A stretch of 57,006 bases of DNA. Origin: JANYIP01 sp031394045 (lineage in GTDB: Bacteria > Actinomycetota > Actinomycetes > Prado026). The notes below the pieces were generated by a model. It was not told the DNA's origin. It saw only the letters and a program-made list of their open reading frames with translations, and searched no databases. This document shows positions 1 through 7,934 of the stretch, one piece after another; position 1 is the stretch's first letter; every line of letters starts with the position of its first letter. The stretch covers positions 1 to 57,006 of the forward strand of contig JANMWN010000085.1 of the NCBI GenBank assembly GCA_031394045.1, written 5' to 3'. Made by a program: the position numbers and the translations under genes.

Positions 1-141
1 ACCTACCAGAAGTTCTGGACCCTGGTCGCTGACCGCCGAGAAGCCGGTCGCTCAGTCCTGGTCATCAGCCATTTCATCGTCGACGAGGACCGGTTCGACC
101 GCGTCGTCGACCTCAAGGACGGGCGGGCGGTGACCCGATGA
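1..141 (+). CDS. ABC transporter ATP-binding protein, C-terminal end (truncated by window edge)
   Basis: The window opens inside a gene in frame 1. The 46 visible residues include the H-loop region (SVLVISHFIVDEDRFDRV) followed by a typical C-terminal D-x-K-D-G-R ending of an ABC exporter ATPase. The stop codon (139-141) overlaps the ATG of the next gene in an ATGA arrangement, so ATPase and permease are translationally coupled and should form one exporter. The Walker motifs lie outside the window, so the substrate cannot be inferred. Confidence 0.8.
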   Translation, partial: TYQKFWTLVADRREAGRSVLVISHFIVDEDRFDRVVDLKDGRAVTR

Positions 142-1622
142 CCACCGTGGTCTTCGTCCGCCGGTTCCTCGCCGACTACGCCCGTAACCCGGTCAACGTG
201 CTGTTGCTCCTCGTGGTGCCGCTCGTTTTCGTCGTCGTCGTGTCTGGCAGCTTGTCCGACGCGGCCAAGCTGCTCGGGGGGACCGGCTCGTTGGTGGAGA
301 CCGCCAGCGCTGGCTGGGCGGCGGCGTTCCTGGCCGGCATCGCGATGTACTACCAGACCGCCAGCACCCGGGACACTGACCGCCGGATCGTCATAGCGGG
401 GCTACCGGCCGAGCGGCTCGTGGTCGCTCGGCTGCTCACGGGCGTGTGCCTCGCTGCCCTTGCCAGCGCGGCGGCGCTGCTCGCCCTTGCCGCGCGCACA
501 GGCATCGAGGACCCGGTCCGAGCGATCGCCGGCACGTTCATGTTCGCGGTGATCTACGTCGCGGTCGGTGCCGTCGTCGGCACGCTCGCACGAAACCCGC
601 TCAATGGCACCGTCATCGTGCTGTTCGTGTGGATCCTTGACGTGTTCTTCGGCCCCGCCATGGGTGCGGCGGATCGGATCGCCACCCGCGGCCTACCCAC
701 CCACTTCGTCACCCTGTGGATGGTTGACCTACCGTCCCGTCACAGCGGCAGGCCGGGGGACCTTGGTTGGGCACTGGCCTGGACCGTGGTCGCCCTGCTC
801 GGTGCATGGGCGATCGTGGTGGCTCGCACTCGCACAGCCCACGTCCACCGCTCCACGCCAGCGCGCAACGGGCAGCTAGGGGCAGCGTTTCAGGCGGCCT
901 GGCGCGATGCTCGCCGCAACCCTGCCCAATGGGCGCTGTTCGTGGTCGTCCCCGTCGTGTTCATCCTCACGGCATCTGCCGTTACCCCAGACAAACCCAT
1001 CAGCCTCACTCTCGACGAGGGCGGTCGCAGCGCGGTCAGAACCTTCGCGATGCCTGACGTGCATGGCGCGACCATGGCCCCCATCGCCATTGCCTCTCTG
1101 GCCGCGCTGGTGGGGTTGTTCGTCCTGCTGGACAGCCGTGACGGTGATCGCCGAGCCGCCATCGCGGGACTCAAGCCACGCCTCCTGCTCGGGGCCCGCA
1201 TGGGCGTTCTCGCGCTGACCGCGCTGGTCGCGACGGCGGTGTCCTTGGCAACCACTGCGCTGGTCTTCCACGCCACCAGCTGGCCCATCTACGCCGCCGC
1301 CAACCTGCTACTCGCGTTCACCTACGGTCTTATCGGCGCACTGCTCGCACCGATCTTCGGTCGGGTAGGGGGTGTCTTCATCGCCTTCCTCCTGCCGTTC
1401 CTGGACATCGGCGTAGTCCAGAGCCCGATGCTGCATTCCACGCCGACGGCGCTGTCCCAGCTCCTGCCCGGCTACGGCGGCTCCCGAGTCCTTCTCGACG
1501 GGGCATTGACCAACGGCTTCGACGAGACCAGGCCGCTGCTCATCGGCCTGGCGTGGCTAGTCGCGCTGGGCCTCGCCGTGGTCATCACTTACCGCCAGAG
1601 TGTGCGTCCGTCCATCTCTTGA
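138..1622 (+). CDS. ABC-2 type exporter permease, internally duplicated
   Basis: A 494-residue polytopic membrane protein that would form the channel for the ATPase ending at 141. It is about twice the length of a usual six-helix ABC-2 permease and has two similar halves. Each half opens with a short D-A/Y-x-R-N-P amphipathic stretch and a Val-rich first helix (residues 13-36 and 256-280), then a conserved DRRxxIAGL cytoplasmic motif (residues 81-89 and 337-345). It therefore looks like a fused pair of permeases able to work as one subunit. Start ATG at 138 overlaps the upstream stop. Substrate unknown; drug, lipid or peptide export are all possible. Confidence 0.8.
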   Translation: MTTVVFVRRFLADYARNPVNVLLLLVVPLVFVVVVSGSLSDAAKLLGGTGSLVETASAGWAAAFLAGIAMYYQTASTRDTDRRIVIAGLPAERLVVARLLTGVCLAALASAAALLALAARTGIEDPVRAIAGTFMFAVIYVAVGAVVGTLARNPLNGTVIVLFVWILDVFFGPAMGAADRIATRGLPTHFVTLWMVDLPSRHSGRPGDLGWALAWTVVALLGAWAIVVARTRTAHVHRSTPARNGQLGAAFQAAWRDARRNPAQWALFVVVPVVFILTASAVTPDKPISLTLDEGGRSAVRTFAMPDVHGATMAPIAIASLAALVGLFVLLDSRDGDRRAAIAGLKPRLLLGARMGVLALTALVATAVSLATTALVFHATSWPIYAAANLLLAFTYGLIGALLAPIFGRVGGVFIAFLLPFLDIGVVQSPMLHSTPTALSQLLPGYGGSRVLLDGALTNGFDETRPLLIGLAWLVALGLAVVITYRQSVRPSIS

Positions 1623-1664
1623 TCAGAGGCGAACCAGGCTTCACAGCGCCGAGGAGGTGCCCTC

Positions 1665-2070
1665 ATGATCAAGTACCTGCTAGGCAGCATCGTGGTGCTA
1701 TTCCTCGTCCTGCTTGTCTACGGCGGGCTCACCGGGCGCGACCGTCGAGCACGTAGGGGTCCGGCCGACCGAGGCTGGCGGCTGTGGTGCCGTCTCGCTC
1801 AGCCTTGCGCCGGGCTATCAGGGTCAGCGGACGCCCACTCAGGCCATCACGGCCTTTCTCGCGTCCGGAACGACGTCCTTCGCCCCGCCTAGTACCGGCT
1901 GGGCCACGGTCGAGGGTCAGGCGTACACCAGCGACCAGGCGCATCTGGAGATGTGGCACATCGCCAATGCCGGATTCGCAGTGACCGGGCGAGCAACTGC
2001 TAGGTGCTGCTCGGCTGAGTGCCGCGGGACCTATGACCCTGTTCAGGGTGCCCGGGCGAGTGTGGACTTC
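1665..2070 (+). pseudogene. Chimeric remnant: small membrane protein N-terminus joined to an unrelated secreted-protein fragment
   Basis: A good ribosome site (gaggaggtg) precedes ATG 1665. The first 24 residues (MIKYLLGSIVVLFLVLLVYG, then GLTG) closely match the small membrane protein at 7935. After the shared GGLTGR the frame degenerates into Arg-rich sequence. In the +1 frame from about 1742, a protein-like stretch with ordinary composition appears (for example TPTQAITAFLASGTTSFAPP and LEMWHIANAG). It has no start of its own. The simplest reading is a deletion that fused the start of one gene to the end of another, leaving no functional product. No other gene is visible between 1623 and 2075. 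Confidence 0.45.
2023..2042 (+). promoter_or_regulatory. DosR-like box upstream of the cupredoxin lipoprotein
   Basis: The core GGGAC-CTAT-GACCC (2026-2039) has the same architecture as the sites at 5149, 7240 and 8785. Its centre lies about 43 bp before the ATG at 2076, the same distance as the site before the PPOX gene at 8838. The DosR/DevR consensus is an inverted GGGAC-N4-GTCCC; here one half is GACCC. Confidence 0.45.
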
Positions 2071-2075
2071 GGAGC

Positions 2076-2678
2076 ATGCGTCATACCGCCAAGAGACTGT
2101 CGGCCCTCGCGGTTCTCGGCCTCGCCCTTGTGACACTGGCCGCGTGCAGCACCACCAGCCAGCATGCCGGTTCGCCGATGATGGGGGATGGTTCGGGCAC
2201 CAACAGTGGCAGTACGGGCTACCACTACGCGAGCCAGACCTGCGCGGCTCCGACCAGCCTGCCCAGCCCGACGGTCCGCGTCGTCCTCGGGGACATGGGC
2301 ATGACGCGGATGATGGGCGGCACCGCGCCGCTCGGGGCGCATATGATGCTGCACGCGGGCCCAGCCAAGGTTGCCGCTGGCAGCGTGACCTTCCTTGCCA
2401 GCAACATGGGATGGCGCACCCACGAGCTGGTGGTCATGTCCCTGCCAGCTGGCGCGAACGCCGGCTCCCGAACCCCGGGTCCCGACGGCAAGGTCGACGA
2501 GACGGGGAGCCTTGGGGAAGCGTCGAGCAACTGCGCCACCGGGGCCGGGGAAGGCATCCCGTCAGGCAGCGCGAGCTGGATCACCCTGACGCTCGCGCCC
2601 GGTCGTTACGAGCTGATCTGCAACCTGGTGAACCACTACGCCGACGGGATGCACCAGGAGTTCGTGGTCACGCCATGA
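2076..2678 (+). CDS. Cupredoxin-like copper-binding lipoprotein
   Basis: A 200-residue exported lipoprotein with a signal peptide, a lipobox LAAC and modified Cys24. The C-terminal third is a cupredoxin fold of the sulfocyanin/plastocyanin kind. His116 sits in the strand motif THELVV, and the second ligand cluster is Cys182-x4-His187-x4-Met192, giving the full His-Cys-His-Met set of a type 1 copper site. A Met-rich stretch (residues 72-94) may add copper-handling capacity. It probably carries electrons or buffers copper outside the membrane. It overlaps the next gene by ATGA. The Shine-Dalgarno sequence is poor (ggag directly before ATG). Confidence 0.8.
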   Translation: MRHTAKRLSALAVLGLALVTLAACSTTSQHAGSPMMGDGSGTNSGSTGYHYASQTCAAPTSLPSPTVRVVLGDMGMTRMMGGTAPLGAHMMLHAGPAKVAAGSVTFLASNMGWRTHELVVMSLPAGANAGSRTPGPDGKVDETGSLGEASSNCATGAGEGIPSGSASWITLTLAPGRYELICNLVNHYADGMHQEFVVTP

Positions 2679-3070
2679 CGCGAATCGAGCCCAGCGTGTT
2701 GGTTGACCATCAGGCCGGGGCGTTCGGGTCGGTGCGAAGAACGATTTCCGCGGTGGTGGGTGCCCTGCTTGGGCTGGCTCCGCATGTCCTCCATCACGTC
2801 GGGCTCCTGGCCGGGGCAGGCCTGGTGACCGGCGCCGGCGGGAACCTGTTGTTCGGAGTCGTCGGCCTGGTCATGTCGCTGCCGCTGCTCAGAAGCGTCT
2901 ACCGACGCTTTGGCACCTGGAAGGCTCCGGCGATCGCTCTGGCTGTCTTTGCGGTCATGTTCGCCCTGTCCGCCTTCGTCGTGGGGCCGGCGTTGGCAGG
3001 GAGCTCGCCTGCGGAGTCGCCAAGCGCACCGCAGCAGCCGTCATCGGGACACACCAGCCACCACGGCTAG
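2675..3070 (+). CDS. Small membrane protein, partner of the cupredoxin lipoprotein
   Basis: A 131-residue protein whose ATG overlaps the upstream stop. Three or four hydrophobic segments are visible (about residues 22-45, 48-70 and 84-112), one carrying a His pair (APHVLHHVG). The C-terminus is a soluble Ser/Pro-rich tail ending in HTSHHG, which could bind metal. The start is fixed by the coupling overlap. I recognise no family with certainty. Context suggests it works with the copper lipoprotein, for example as its membrane anchor or as a metal permease component. Confidence 0.7.
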   Translation: MTRIEPSVLVDHQAGAFGSVRRTISAVVGALLGLAPHVLHHVGLLAGAGLVTGAGGNLLFGVVGLVMSLPLLRSVYRRFGTWKAPAIALAVFAVMFALSAFVVGPALAGSSPAESPSAPQQPSSGHTSHHG

Positions 3071-3349
3071 TCAGCCGCGGTTGGTTCCCGTCGGCGTTAC
3101 GGCGGGGATCCGGCGCCTCGCCCGGTCTAGAGCGATCAGCACCCGCGAAGACAGGGTCAGCGCCGCAATGAGGACGACACCGCTGACCGCTACCCGCAGC
3201 CCCGTGACCGGTCCGGCCGGGGCACCCAACGCCGAGCTCAATGATCCGATAGCCAATACGGCGACGACAATGAGGAGCCAGAAGGAGAGGCGCGCCCGTC
3301 CGACGGCTGTCCGAGCGGCCGGCTTCTTCCAGGACCAGAAAGGCCTCAC
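3071..3349 (-). CDS. Small membrane protein at the end of the cytochrome b operon
   Basis: A 92-residue protein starting at a GTG that overlaps the last base of the cytochrome b stop codon. It has two hydrophobic helices (about residues 22-41 and 53-72) with Arg/Lys-rich flanks. It ends immediately beside the stop of the convergent gene at 3070, with no intergenic space. No family is recognised. Tight coupling implies a role in assembly or stability of the cytochrome b. Confidence 0.7.
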   Translation of the reverse strand: MRPFWSWKKPAARTAVGRARLSFWLLIVVAVLAIGSLSSALGAPAGPVTGLRVAVSGVVLIAALTLSSRVLIALDRARRRIPAVTPTGTNRG

Positions 3350-4449
3350 TACATCCCCAGGTGCTGCTTGGCGGGGGTAACGGCCATCAGTACGGTCAAC
3401 GCGATCATGATCAGCAGCACCGCCAGCCCGAGGGCCATGGCGACGGGGCGCTTGCGCCAGTAGCGGTTGGGGTTGCGGTCGATGAAGGGCAGGATCACCA
3501 GCACGCCGAAGAACGCCAGCTCCCCGAGCAGGATGCCGTTCAGCCCGATCCAGTTCTCCAGGGTGAACATCCACCAGAAGTTCCAGGGCGGGCGGGTGAC
3601 CTCGAGGCCGGTCACCGGCGGTGCGCCGACCTCCGGTGGCCACAGCACAGCCAGGACGCCGAGCAGCCCGAGGAGCGCGACTCCGAAGACAGCGATGCGC
3701 CGCAGGTGGTGGGTGAACGGCTCGGTGGGCTCGGCGACGGGGGCTTGGGTGCCGGTCTCGTCGGTCGGGAGCGCGGGATGCGGTGAGATCTTGTGGCGCT
3801 TGACCAGCAGGCCGTGGAGGACGACCAGCACGATGATCAGGCCGGGAACCATGACCACGTGGGCGCCGTACAGCCTGACGAGGATGGGCACGCGGTCGGC
3901 GAAGTCCGGCGAGAACCAAAGTCCTGCGCCTCCGAGCAGCCGTCCGATCTCGATGTTGTGACCGAGCGCCTCGAAGCCCTCCTGGTCCCACTTCAGGACG
4001 GTACCCGTGAAGACGCCGAGGGTGACCAGCCCGAACATCGCCACGCCGATGAGCCAGTTGCCCTCGCGCGGCTTCTTGTACGAGCCGGTGATGAACACCC
4101 GGATCATGTGCAGCAGCGCGGTCACGTACATCGCTTGGGCGGCCCAGAAGTGCAGTGAGCGGATGAACCAGCCTCCCCACACTCCACTCACGATGTGGCG
4201 AACCGACTCGTTGGCCGTCTCGGGGACCGGGCTGTAGAACTGGACCAAGACGACACCGGTGACAATGAGAATCCCCAGAGAGGCAGCGGTCACACCGCCC
4301 AGGCTCCACGCGAGGTTGTTGGCGTGCTCGGGGACCGGATACTCCAGGGCGGTGATGCCGAGGCGCTCGTCGATGACGTCGAGAGCCCGTCGGGCGCGAC
4401 CGGGGCGCCGTGTCTCCGGCACGCTGCTGGGGGGAATTGTGACTGTCAT
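3349..4449 (-). CDS. Cytochrome b/b6-type di-heme membrane protein
   Basis: A 366-residue protein with the cytochrome b N-terminal fold. The heme ligands are visible: a first pair His-x13-His in the helix that begins LHFWAAQAMY, and a second pair His-x14-His in the helix AHVVMVPGLIIV-x3-H. The 14-residue spacing is the b6-type arrangement. The C-terminal part resembles subunit IV, with a PPEVGAPP motif and three further helices. No Rieske protein or cytochrome c1 gene lies nearby, so this is a stand-alone cytochrome b rather than part of a complete bc complex operon. It overlaps both neighbours, so the three minus-strand genes form one operon. Confidence 0.85.
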   Translation of the reverse strand: MTVTIPPSSVPETRRPGRARRALDVIDERLGITALEYPVPEHANNLAWSLGGVTAASLGILIVTGVVLVQFYSPVPETANESVRHIVSGVWGGWFIRSLHFWAAQAMYVTALLHMIRVFITGSYKKPREGNWLIGVAMFGLVTLGVFTGTVLKWDQEGFEALGHNIEIGRLLGGAGLWFSPDFADRVPILVRLYGAHVVMVPGLIIVLVVLHGLLVKRHKISPHPALPTDETGTQAPVAEPTEPFTHHLRRIAVFGVALLGLLGVLAVLWPPEVGAPPVTGLEVTRPPWNFWWMFTLENWIGLNGILLGELAFFGVLVILPFIDRNPNRYWRKRPVAMALGLAVLLIMIALTVLMAVTPAKQHLGM

Positions 4450-5048
4450 GACGCGTCCTCGGAGGTAGGGCCAGCATCGTCGGTCGAAATCGTCTTAGCC
4501 GAGGTCACGAGCGTTCGGCGCAGATCACCGACCGTATCCGTCGGGCGGAACCGCCAAGCGACCCATACACCCACAGCCACGAGCAGCACCGACACCACCA
4601 GCGTGAGCCAGCCGGCGAGCGCAAACCGGCCACGCCCGTTCTGAGCGGAGAGCACCACCTTCGTGCCCGTCTCCTCGCCCGTTGCCGCCATCAGCTTGCT
4701 GACCGCCTCGCTGATCGAGTGCTGCAGCAGAGCCCGGCCCTGCACGACATCGCCAGCCTCCAGCGCGGCCTTGGCCTGGGTGACCTCGACGATGTTCACG
4801 CCGTCCTGGTCCTTGGTCTTCAGTGCGTCATCGACCTTCTCCATGGCGAGGTCGATGCCGGTGCTGGTCGTGTCGTGCGCCAGGTGACCGAGAGCCTGCT
4901 GGACCAGCAGATACCCCTCCTCCGTCTCCCCAGTCCCGTGCGCCCAAGCCGGCGTAGCGAACAGCACACCACCGAGCACGAACATGAGCGCAAGCACAGC
5001 CGTGGTCACCCGACCTCTGGCGCCATGGCGCTCGAACGAAAGGCCCAT
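4446..5048 (-). CDS. Secreted, membrane-anchored helical protein, first gene of the cytochrome b operon
   Basis: A 200-residue protein with an N-terminal signal peptide ending near ATPAWAHG, an extracytoplasmic helical domain (residues about 40-130), one transmembrane helix (about 143-168) and a short cytoplasmic tail. The ATG at 5048 is preceded by aggaggtggctcctg. The first residue after the predicted cleavage is a His in a GTG(E) context, but no c-type heme motif (CxxCH) is present. The family is not recognised. It overlaps cytochrome b by ATGA, so it may be a periplasmic partner of that electron-transfer protein. Confidence 0.7.
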   Translation of the reverse strand: MGLSFERHGARGRVTTAVLALMFVLGGVLFATPAWAHGTGETEEGYLLVQQALGHLAHDTTSTGIDLAMEKVDDALKTKDQDGVNIVEVTQAKAALEAGDVVQGRALLQHSISEAVSKLMAATGEETGTKVVLSAQNGRGRFALAGWLTLVVSVLLVAVGVWVAWRFRPTDTVGDLRRTLVTSAKTISTDDAGPTSEDAS

Positions 5049-5148
5049 CAGGAGCCACCTCCTGGTCGGTGCCGGCTGACCGGGGCAAACCCCGGGACAC
5101 GCGAGGACGAGTCCACCGCACATGCAACCGAGCCGTCAACGCTGAGGG

Positions 5149-5168
5149 TAAGGGTCGAAAGTCCCGAG
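5149..5168 (-). promoter_or_regulatory. DosR-like box 1 upstream of the cytochrome b operon
   Basis: Read on the minus strand, positions 5150-5169 give gctcgggactttcgaccctt. The same 20 bases occur on the plus strand at 8784-8803 before the PPOX gene. Core GGGAC-TTTC-GACCC. It lies about 110 bp before the start at 5048 and 41 bp (four helical turns) from the second box at 5190. Confidence 0.55.
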
Positions 5169-5189
5169 CTCACGCAAATTCTCCACGAC

Positions 5190-5209
5190 ATCGGGACGAA
5201 AGCCCCTGC
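5190..5209. promoter_or_regulatory. DosR-like box 2 upstream of the cytochrome b operon
   Basis: Core GGGAC-GAAA-GCCCC (5193-5206), a weaker inverted repeat of the same architecture. Its centre is 41 bp from that of box 1. The rest of the 5049-5322 gap holds no gene that I can see. Confidence 0.4.
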
Positions 5210-5322
5210 CCGGCGCCGGTATGGGAACGGTGGGCCGCCATCCCGGTGGTCGCACCCGTGGCTGAAGCAACCGCGCGGGTGAGCCCGGTCGTCCCGTACT
5301 TGCAGAGGTGGAAGGCCGCCGG

Positions 5323-6781
5323 TCACTTCTCACCGGCGACCGGCACACGTGAACCTTGATCGCCCGGTATGGCCTCGGCCGCATGTGCGGCACCCGAGGG
5401 GTCGCCGGCGGCCTGATCAGGAAGGCGGCGTCGCAGCAGCAGCGCGTTGACAGCTACGAGCACCGTCGACCCGGACATCGACAGGGCGGCAATCTCCGGC
5501 CGCAGGGTCAACCCCCACGGTACGAAGGCGCCGGCGGCGATGGGCAGGGCGATCGCGTTGTACCCGATCGCCCAAGCCAAGTTCTGGTGCATCTTCCTGA
5601 CGGCGCCACGGCTGATCCGGATCGCGACCCGACCGCCAACCGGTGCCCGTCGACGCTTGCGGTCACCCCATGCCCGGGCACGTTCTCGAAGTCGGTGGCA
5701 GTGCTGTTGGCGGCTCGTCGGGCGCCTGAATAGCTGGCGACCGCTTGGGCGATGGGGTGCTCGGACTCAGCCTCGACAGCGCCGATCCACCGCAACAGAT
5801 CCGCCACAGCGACATTGCCGAGCGGGTGCACCTCAACCACCTCTGGATGGCCCTTGGTCAGCGTCCCGGTCTTGTCCACAACGACAGTGCTCACGCTTGC
5901 CAGCGCCTCGAGCGCGGTGGCGTTCTTGAACAGCACGCCCCGCTTCGCGCCAAGTCCGGTGCCGATCATGATGGCCATCGGGGTGGCGAGGCCGAGCGCG
6001 TCGGGGCAGGTGACGACGACGACCGTGATCGCGAAGAGCATCGCTTCGCTGACCGTGCGGCCGCCTAGGGTCACCCAAAACGAGAACGTCGCCAACCCTC
6101 CGACGAGCGCGACCATCACCAGCCAAAACGCGGCCCGGTCCGCGAGTCGCTGTCCAGGCGCCTTCGAGTTCTGGGCTTGATGCACCAGGTCGACGATCTG
6201 CGCGAGCGCAGTGTCGCGCCCGACCTTGGTCGCGCGAACACGCAGGGTGCCGTTCAGGTTGATCGTCGCCCCACGACCGCCGACCCGGGCGACGTGGATA
6301 CCGGCAGACTTTCACCGGTCACCATGGACTCATCGACCTCGGACTCGCCTAGCTCGACGGTTCCGTCAACCCCGATCTTCGAGCCCGGCCGGACCAGGAT
6401 GACGTCGCCAACCTGGACTTCCGCGGTGGGAAGCTCGACCTCGGCCCCATCACGCACCACCACGGCCATCGGCGGCGCCAAGTCGAGCAGACTTCGGATC
6501 GCTGTGCTGGTCCGCGACCGCGCGCGCATCTCCAACCAGTGCCCCAGGAGCACAAACGCGGACAGGACCGCAGCGGCCTAGAGGAAGACGTCCCCGCCTC
6601 CGGTCAGCGTGACCCCGACCGAGTAGAGCCAACCCGGTCCCCACCGCGACGGCGACCAGAACCATCATGTCCAGCGTGCGGGCCTTGAGTGCCTGCACGG
6701 CCCCGGTGAAGAACATCGAGTAGGAATAGAAGACCACGGGGAGCGAGAGTAGGAGCGAGAACCACACGCGGTGCTGATCAT
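5323..6781 (-). pseudogene. Decayed heavy-metal (P1B) P-type ATPase
   Basis: Pieces of one P-type ATPase lie in order but in different frames. They are an N-terminal helix pair (FSLLLSLPVVFYSYSMFF), the actuator domain with GDVILVRPG and the TGE loop (VTGESLPV), the membrane metal-binding motif TCPDALGLATP, the phosphorylation site DKTGTLTKG and the ATP-binding-domain histidine motif (SEHPIA). They end with the last two helices (NLAWAIGYN...). Several frameshifts separate the pieces and there is an in-frame stop near 6579. The stretch that should carry the hinge motif GDGxND is deleted between about 5590 and 5640. The Cys-Pro-Asp variant in place of Cys-Pro-Cys suggests a CopB-like subgroup. 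It is non-functional, although the repressor next to it is intact. Confidence 0.85.
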
Positions 6782-6809
6782 GGAACTGGTCTCCTTCCGA
6801 ACGTTCGAG

Positions 6810-7103
6810 TCAGGACCGCACGAGGCGCGCGATGGCAGCCGATGCTTCCGCGATCTTCGCGTCCGCCGTCGCACCGCCGACGCCGATCGCCTCCGCGACG
6901 CAGTGCGACAAGTGATCTTCGAGGAGCAGTAGCGCGACCGACTCCAACGCCTTGGTCGCTGCTGAGATCTGGGTGAGGACATCGATGCAGTAGGCGTCAG
7001 TCTCGACCATGCGTTGGAGTCCCCGAACCTGGCCTTCGATCCGCCGCAGGCGCTTCAGGTGCGCACTCTTCTTGTCGCTGTAGCCAGGGGCTGCAGTGTC
7101 CAC
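6810..7103 (-). CDS. csoR: CsoR-family copper-sensing repressor
   Basis: A 97-residue all-helical repressor of the CsoR/RcnR (DUF156) family. The Cu(I) ligands Cys39, His64 and Cys68 have the 25- and 4-residue spacings of CsoR. The basic helix HLKRLRRIEGQVRG is the family's DNA-contacting region. I prefer the GTG at 7103 because gggagag stands seven bases before it. An ATG at 7133 would add ten residues but lies inside the operator palindrome. Its natural target, the P-type ATPase just downstream in the same direction, is broken. Confidence 0.85.
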   Translation of the reverse strand: MDTAAPGYSDKKSAHLKRLRRIEGQVRGLQRMVETDAYCIDVLTQISAATKALESVALLLLEDHLSHCVAEAIGVGGATADAKIAEASAAIARLVRS

Positions 7104-7124
7104 TGTTCTCTCCCGTTCCTCGGG

Positions 7125-7139
7125 TACCCCCATGGGGTA
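7125..7139. promoter_or_regulatory. CsoR operator
   Basis: Perfect palindrome TACCCC-CAT-GGGGTA just before the csoR start. On the minus strand a TATAGT -10-like hexamer lies a few bases upstream (7149-7154), so the operator would cover the transcription start. CsoR operators are G/C tracts inside a T-A bounded inverted repeat, which fits autoregulation. Confidence 0.65.
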
Positions 7140-7239
7140 TCAGTCGTACTATAGCCCTGTCGGAGCACGTGTACGACCACGCTCACGCGCGCCCATCGAT
7201 TTCTTCACGGACCACATTGCCAGCACGGGCGTCGCGAGC

Positions 7240-7259
7240 GTAGGGACGTTGGTCCCTAC
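7240..7259. promoter_or_regulatory. Perfect 20-bp DosR-like palindrome
   Basis: GTAGGGAC-GTTG-GTCCCTAC is a perfect inverted repeat with 8-base arms and a 4-base centre. This is the architecture of the DosR/DevR box (arms ending GGGAC, starting GTCCC). It lies about 95 bp before the small-protein operon that starts at 7344. Confidence 0.6.
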
Positions 7260-7343
7260 CCCACCTGGGTATGCCGGCGCATCCTGGACGCAGGAGTCTG
7301 GGATCTCCCCACACTCAAAGCTACGGAGAGGTGGCTGAGTTCC

Positions 7344-7625
7344 ATGATGTGGTGGGACCACAACGACTGGGGCTTCGGCAACTGGCTCGCCATGGGTCTG
7401 ACGATGCTCATCTTCTGGAGCCTGGTCATCGGCCTGATCGTCTGGGCCGTACGGTCCGTCTCCGGCAACCCCAGCGCGTCCGCCGGTGACCGGCTGCGGG
7501 AGGCGAGCCCGGAAGACCTGCTTGCCGCACGCTTTGCCCGAGGCGATATCAGCGAGGACGAGTTCACGCGCCGCCGCGCGCTCCTGCACGGCACGCCATC
7601 CGCACCAGCTGGGCGAGGCGAATGA
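7344..7625 (+). CDS. SHOCT-domain small membrane protein
   Basis: A 93-residue protein with a Trp-rich N-terminus, one transmembrane helix (about residues 14-36) and a C-terminal SHOCT (short C-terminal) motif of the form ARFARGDISEDEFTRRRALL. SHOCT modules are small helical oligomerisation or anchoring units found at the end of many bacterial membrane proteins. ATG 7344 lies downstream of the perfect DosR-like palindrome. Its stop overlaps the next start (ATGA). The function is unknown; it often sits beside copper and redox genes, as here. Confidence 0.75.
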   Translation: MMWWDHNDWGFGNWLAMGLTMLIFWSLVIGLIVWAVRSVSGNPSASAGDRLREASPEDLLAARFARGDISEDEFTRRRALLHGTPSAPAGRGE

Positions 7626-7870
7626 CCGTGCCTTCCTTGCTGCCCCTGTTGCTCATCCTGGCCTGCCCGCTGATGATGATCTTCATGATGCGAGGGATGA
7701 GCGGGGGCCACGACCGCCGACCGGCGTCGACCCCCGGTGATCGGTCCACGGTGGATCCAGCGAAGGCGAGCGTCGCCAAGACCGACCCGCGGGATGCACG
7801 GCTGGCCGAGCTCGAACGAGAGGTCGCCCGCCTGCGTGCCGCCGAAACCCACCGAACCGAGTCACGGTAG
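7622..7870 (+). CDS. Small membrane protein with C-terminal coiled coil
   Basis: An 82-residue protein translationally coupled to the SHOCT protein. One hydrophobic helix (residues 4-24) includes a CPLMMIFMMRGM stretch rich in Met, followed by a polar linker. A short heptad-like helix (DARLAELEREVARLRAAE) probably forms a coiled coil. No enzymatic motif is seen. It probably associates with the SHOCT protein in the membrane. Confidence 0.7.
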   Translation: MTVPSLLPLLLILACPLMMIFMMRGMSGGHDRRPASTPGDRSTVDPAKASVAKTDPRDARLAELEREVARLRAAETHRTESR

Positions 7871-7934
7871 GCCCAACCTGCTCGAAGCAGTTCGCCTACG
7901 CTGAACAGCGTCGGACCGAGACGAGGGAGGGCGC

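Noticed and set aside
3071..4477. A 468-residue minus-strand protein spanning cytochrome b and its small neighbour
   Set aside because: Most of it is an Arg/Pro-rich out-of-frame reading of cytochrome b; only its last 92 codons are a real gene starting at GTG 3349.
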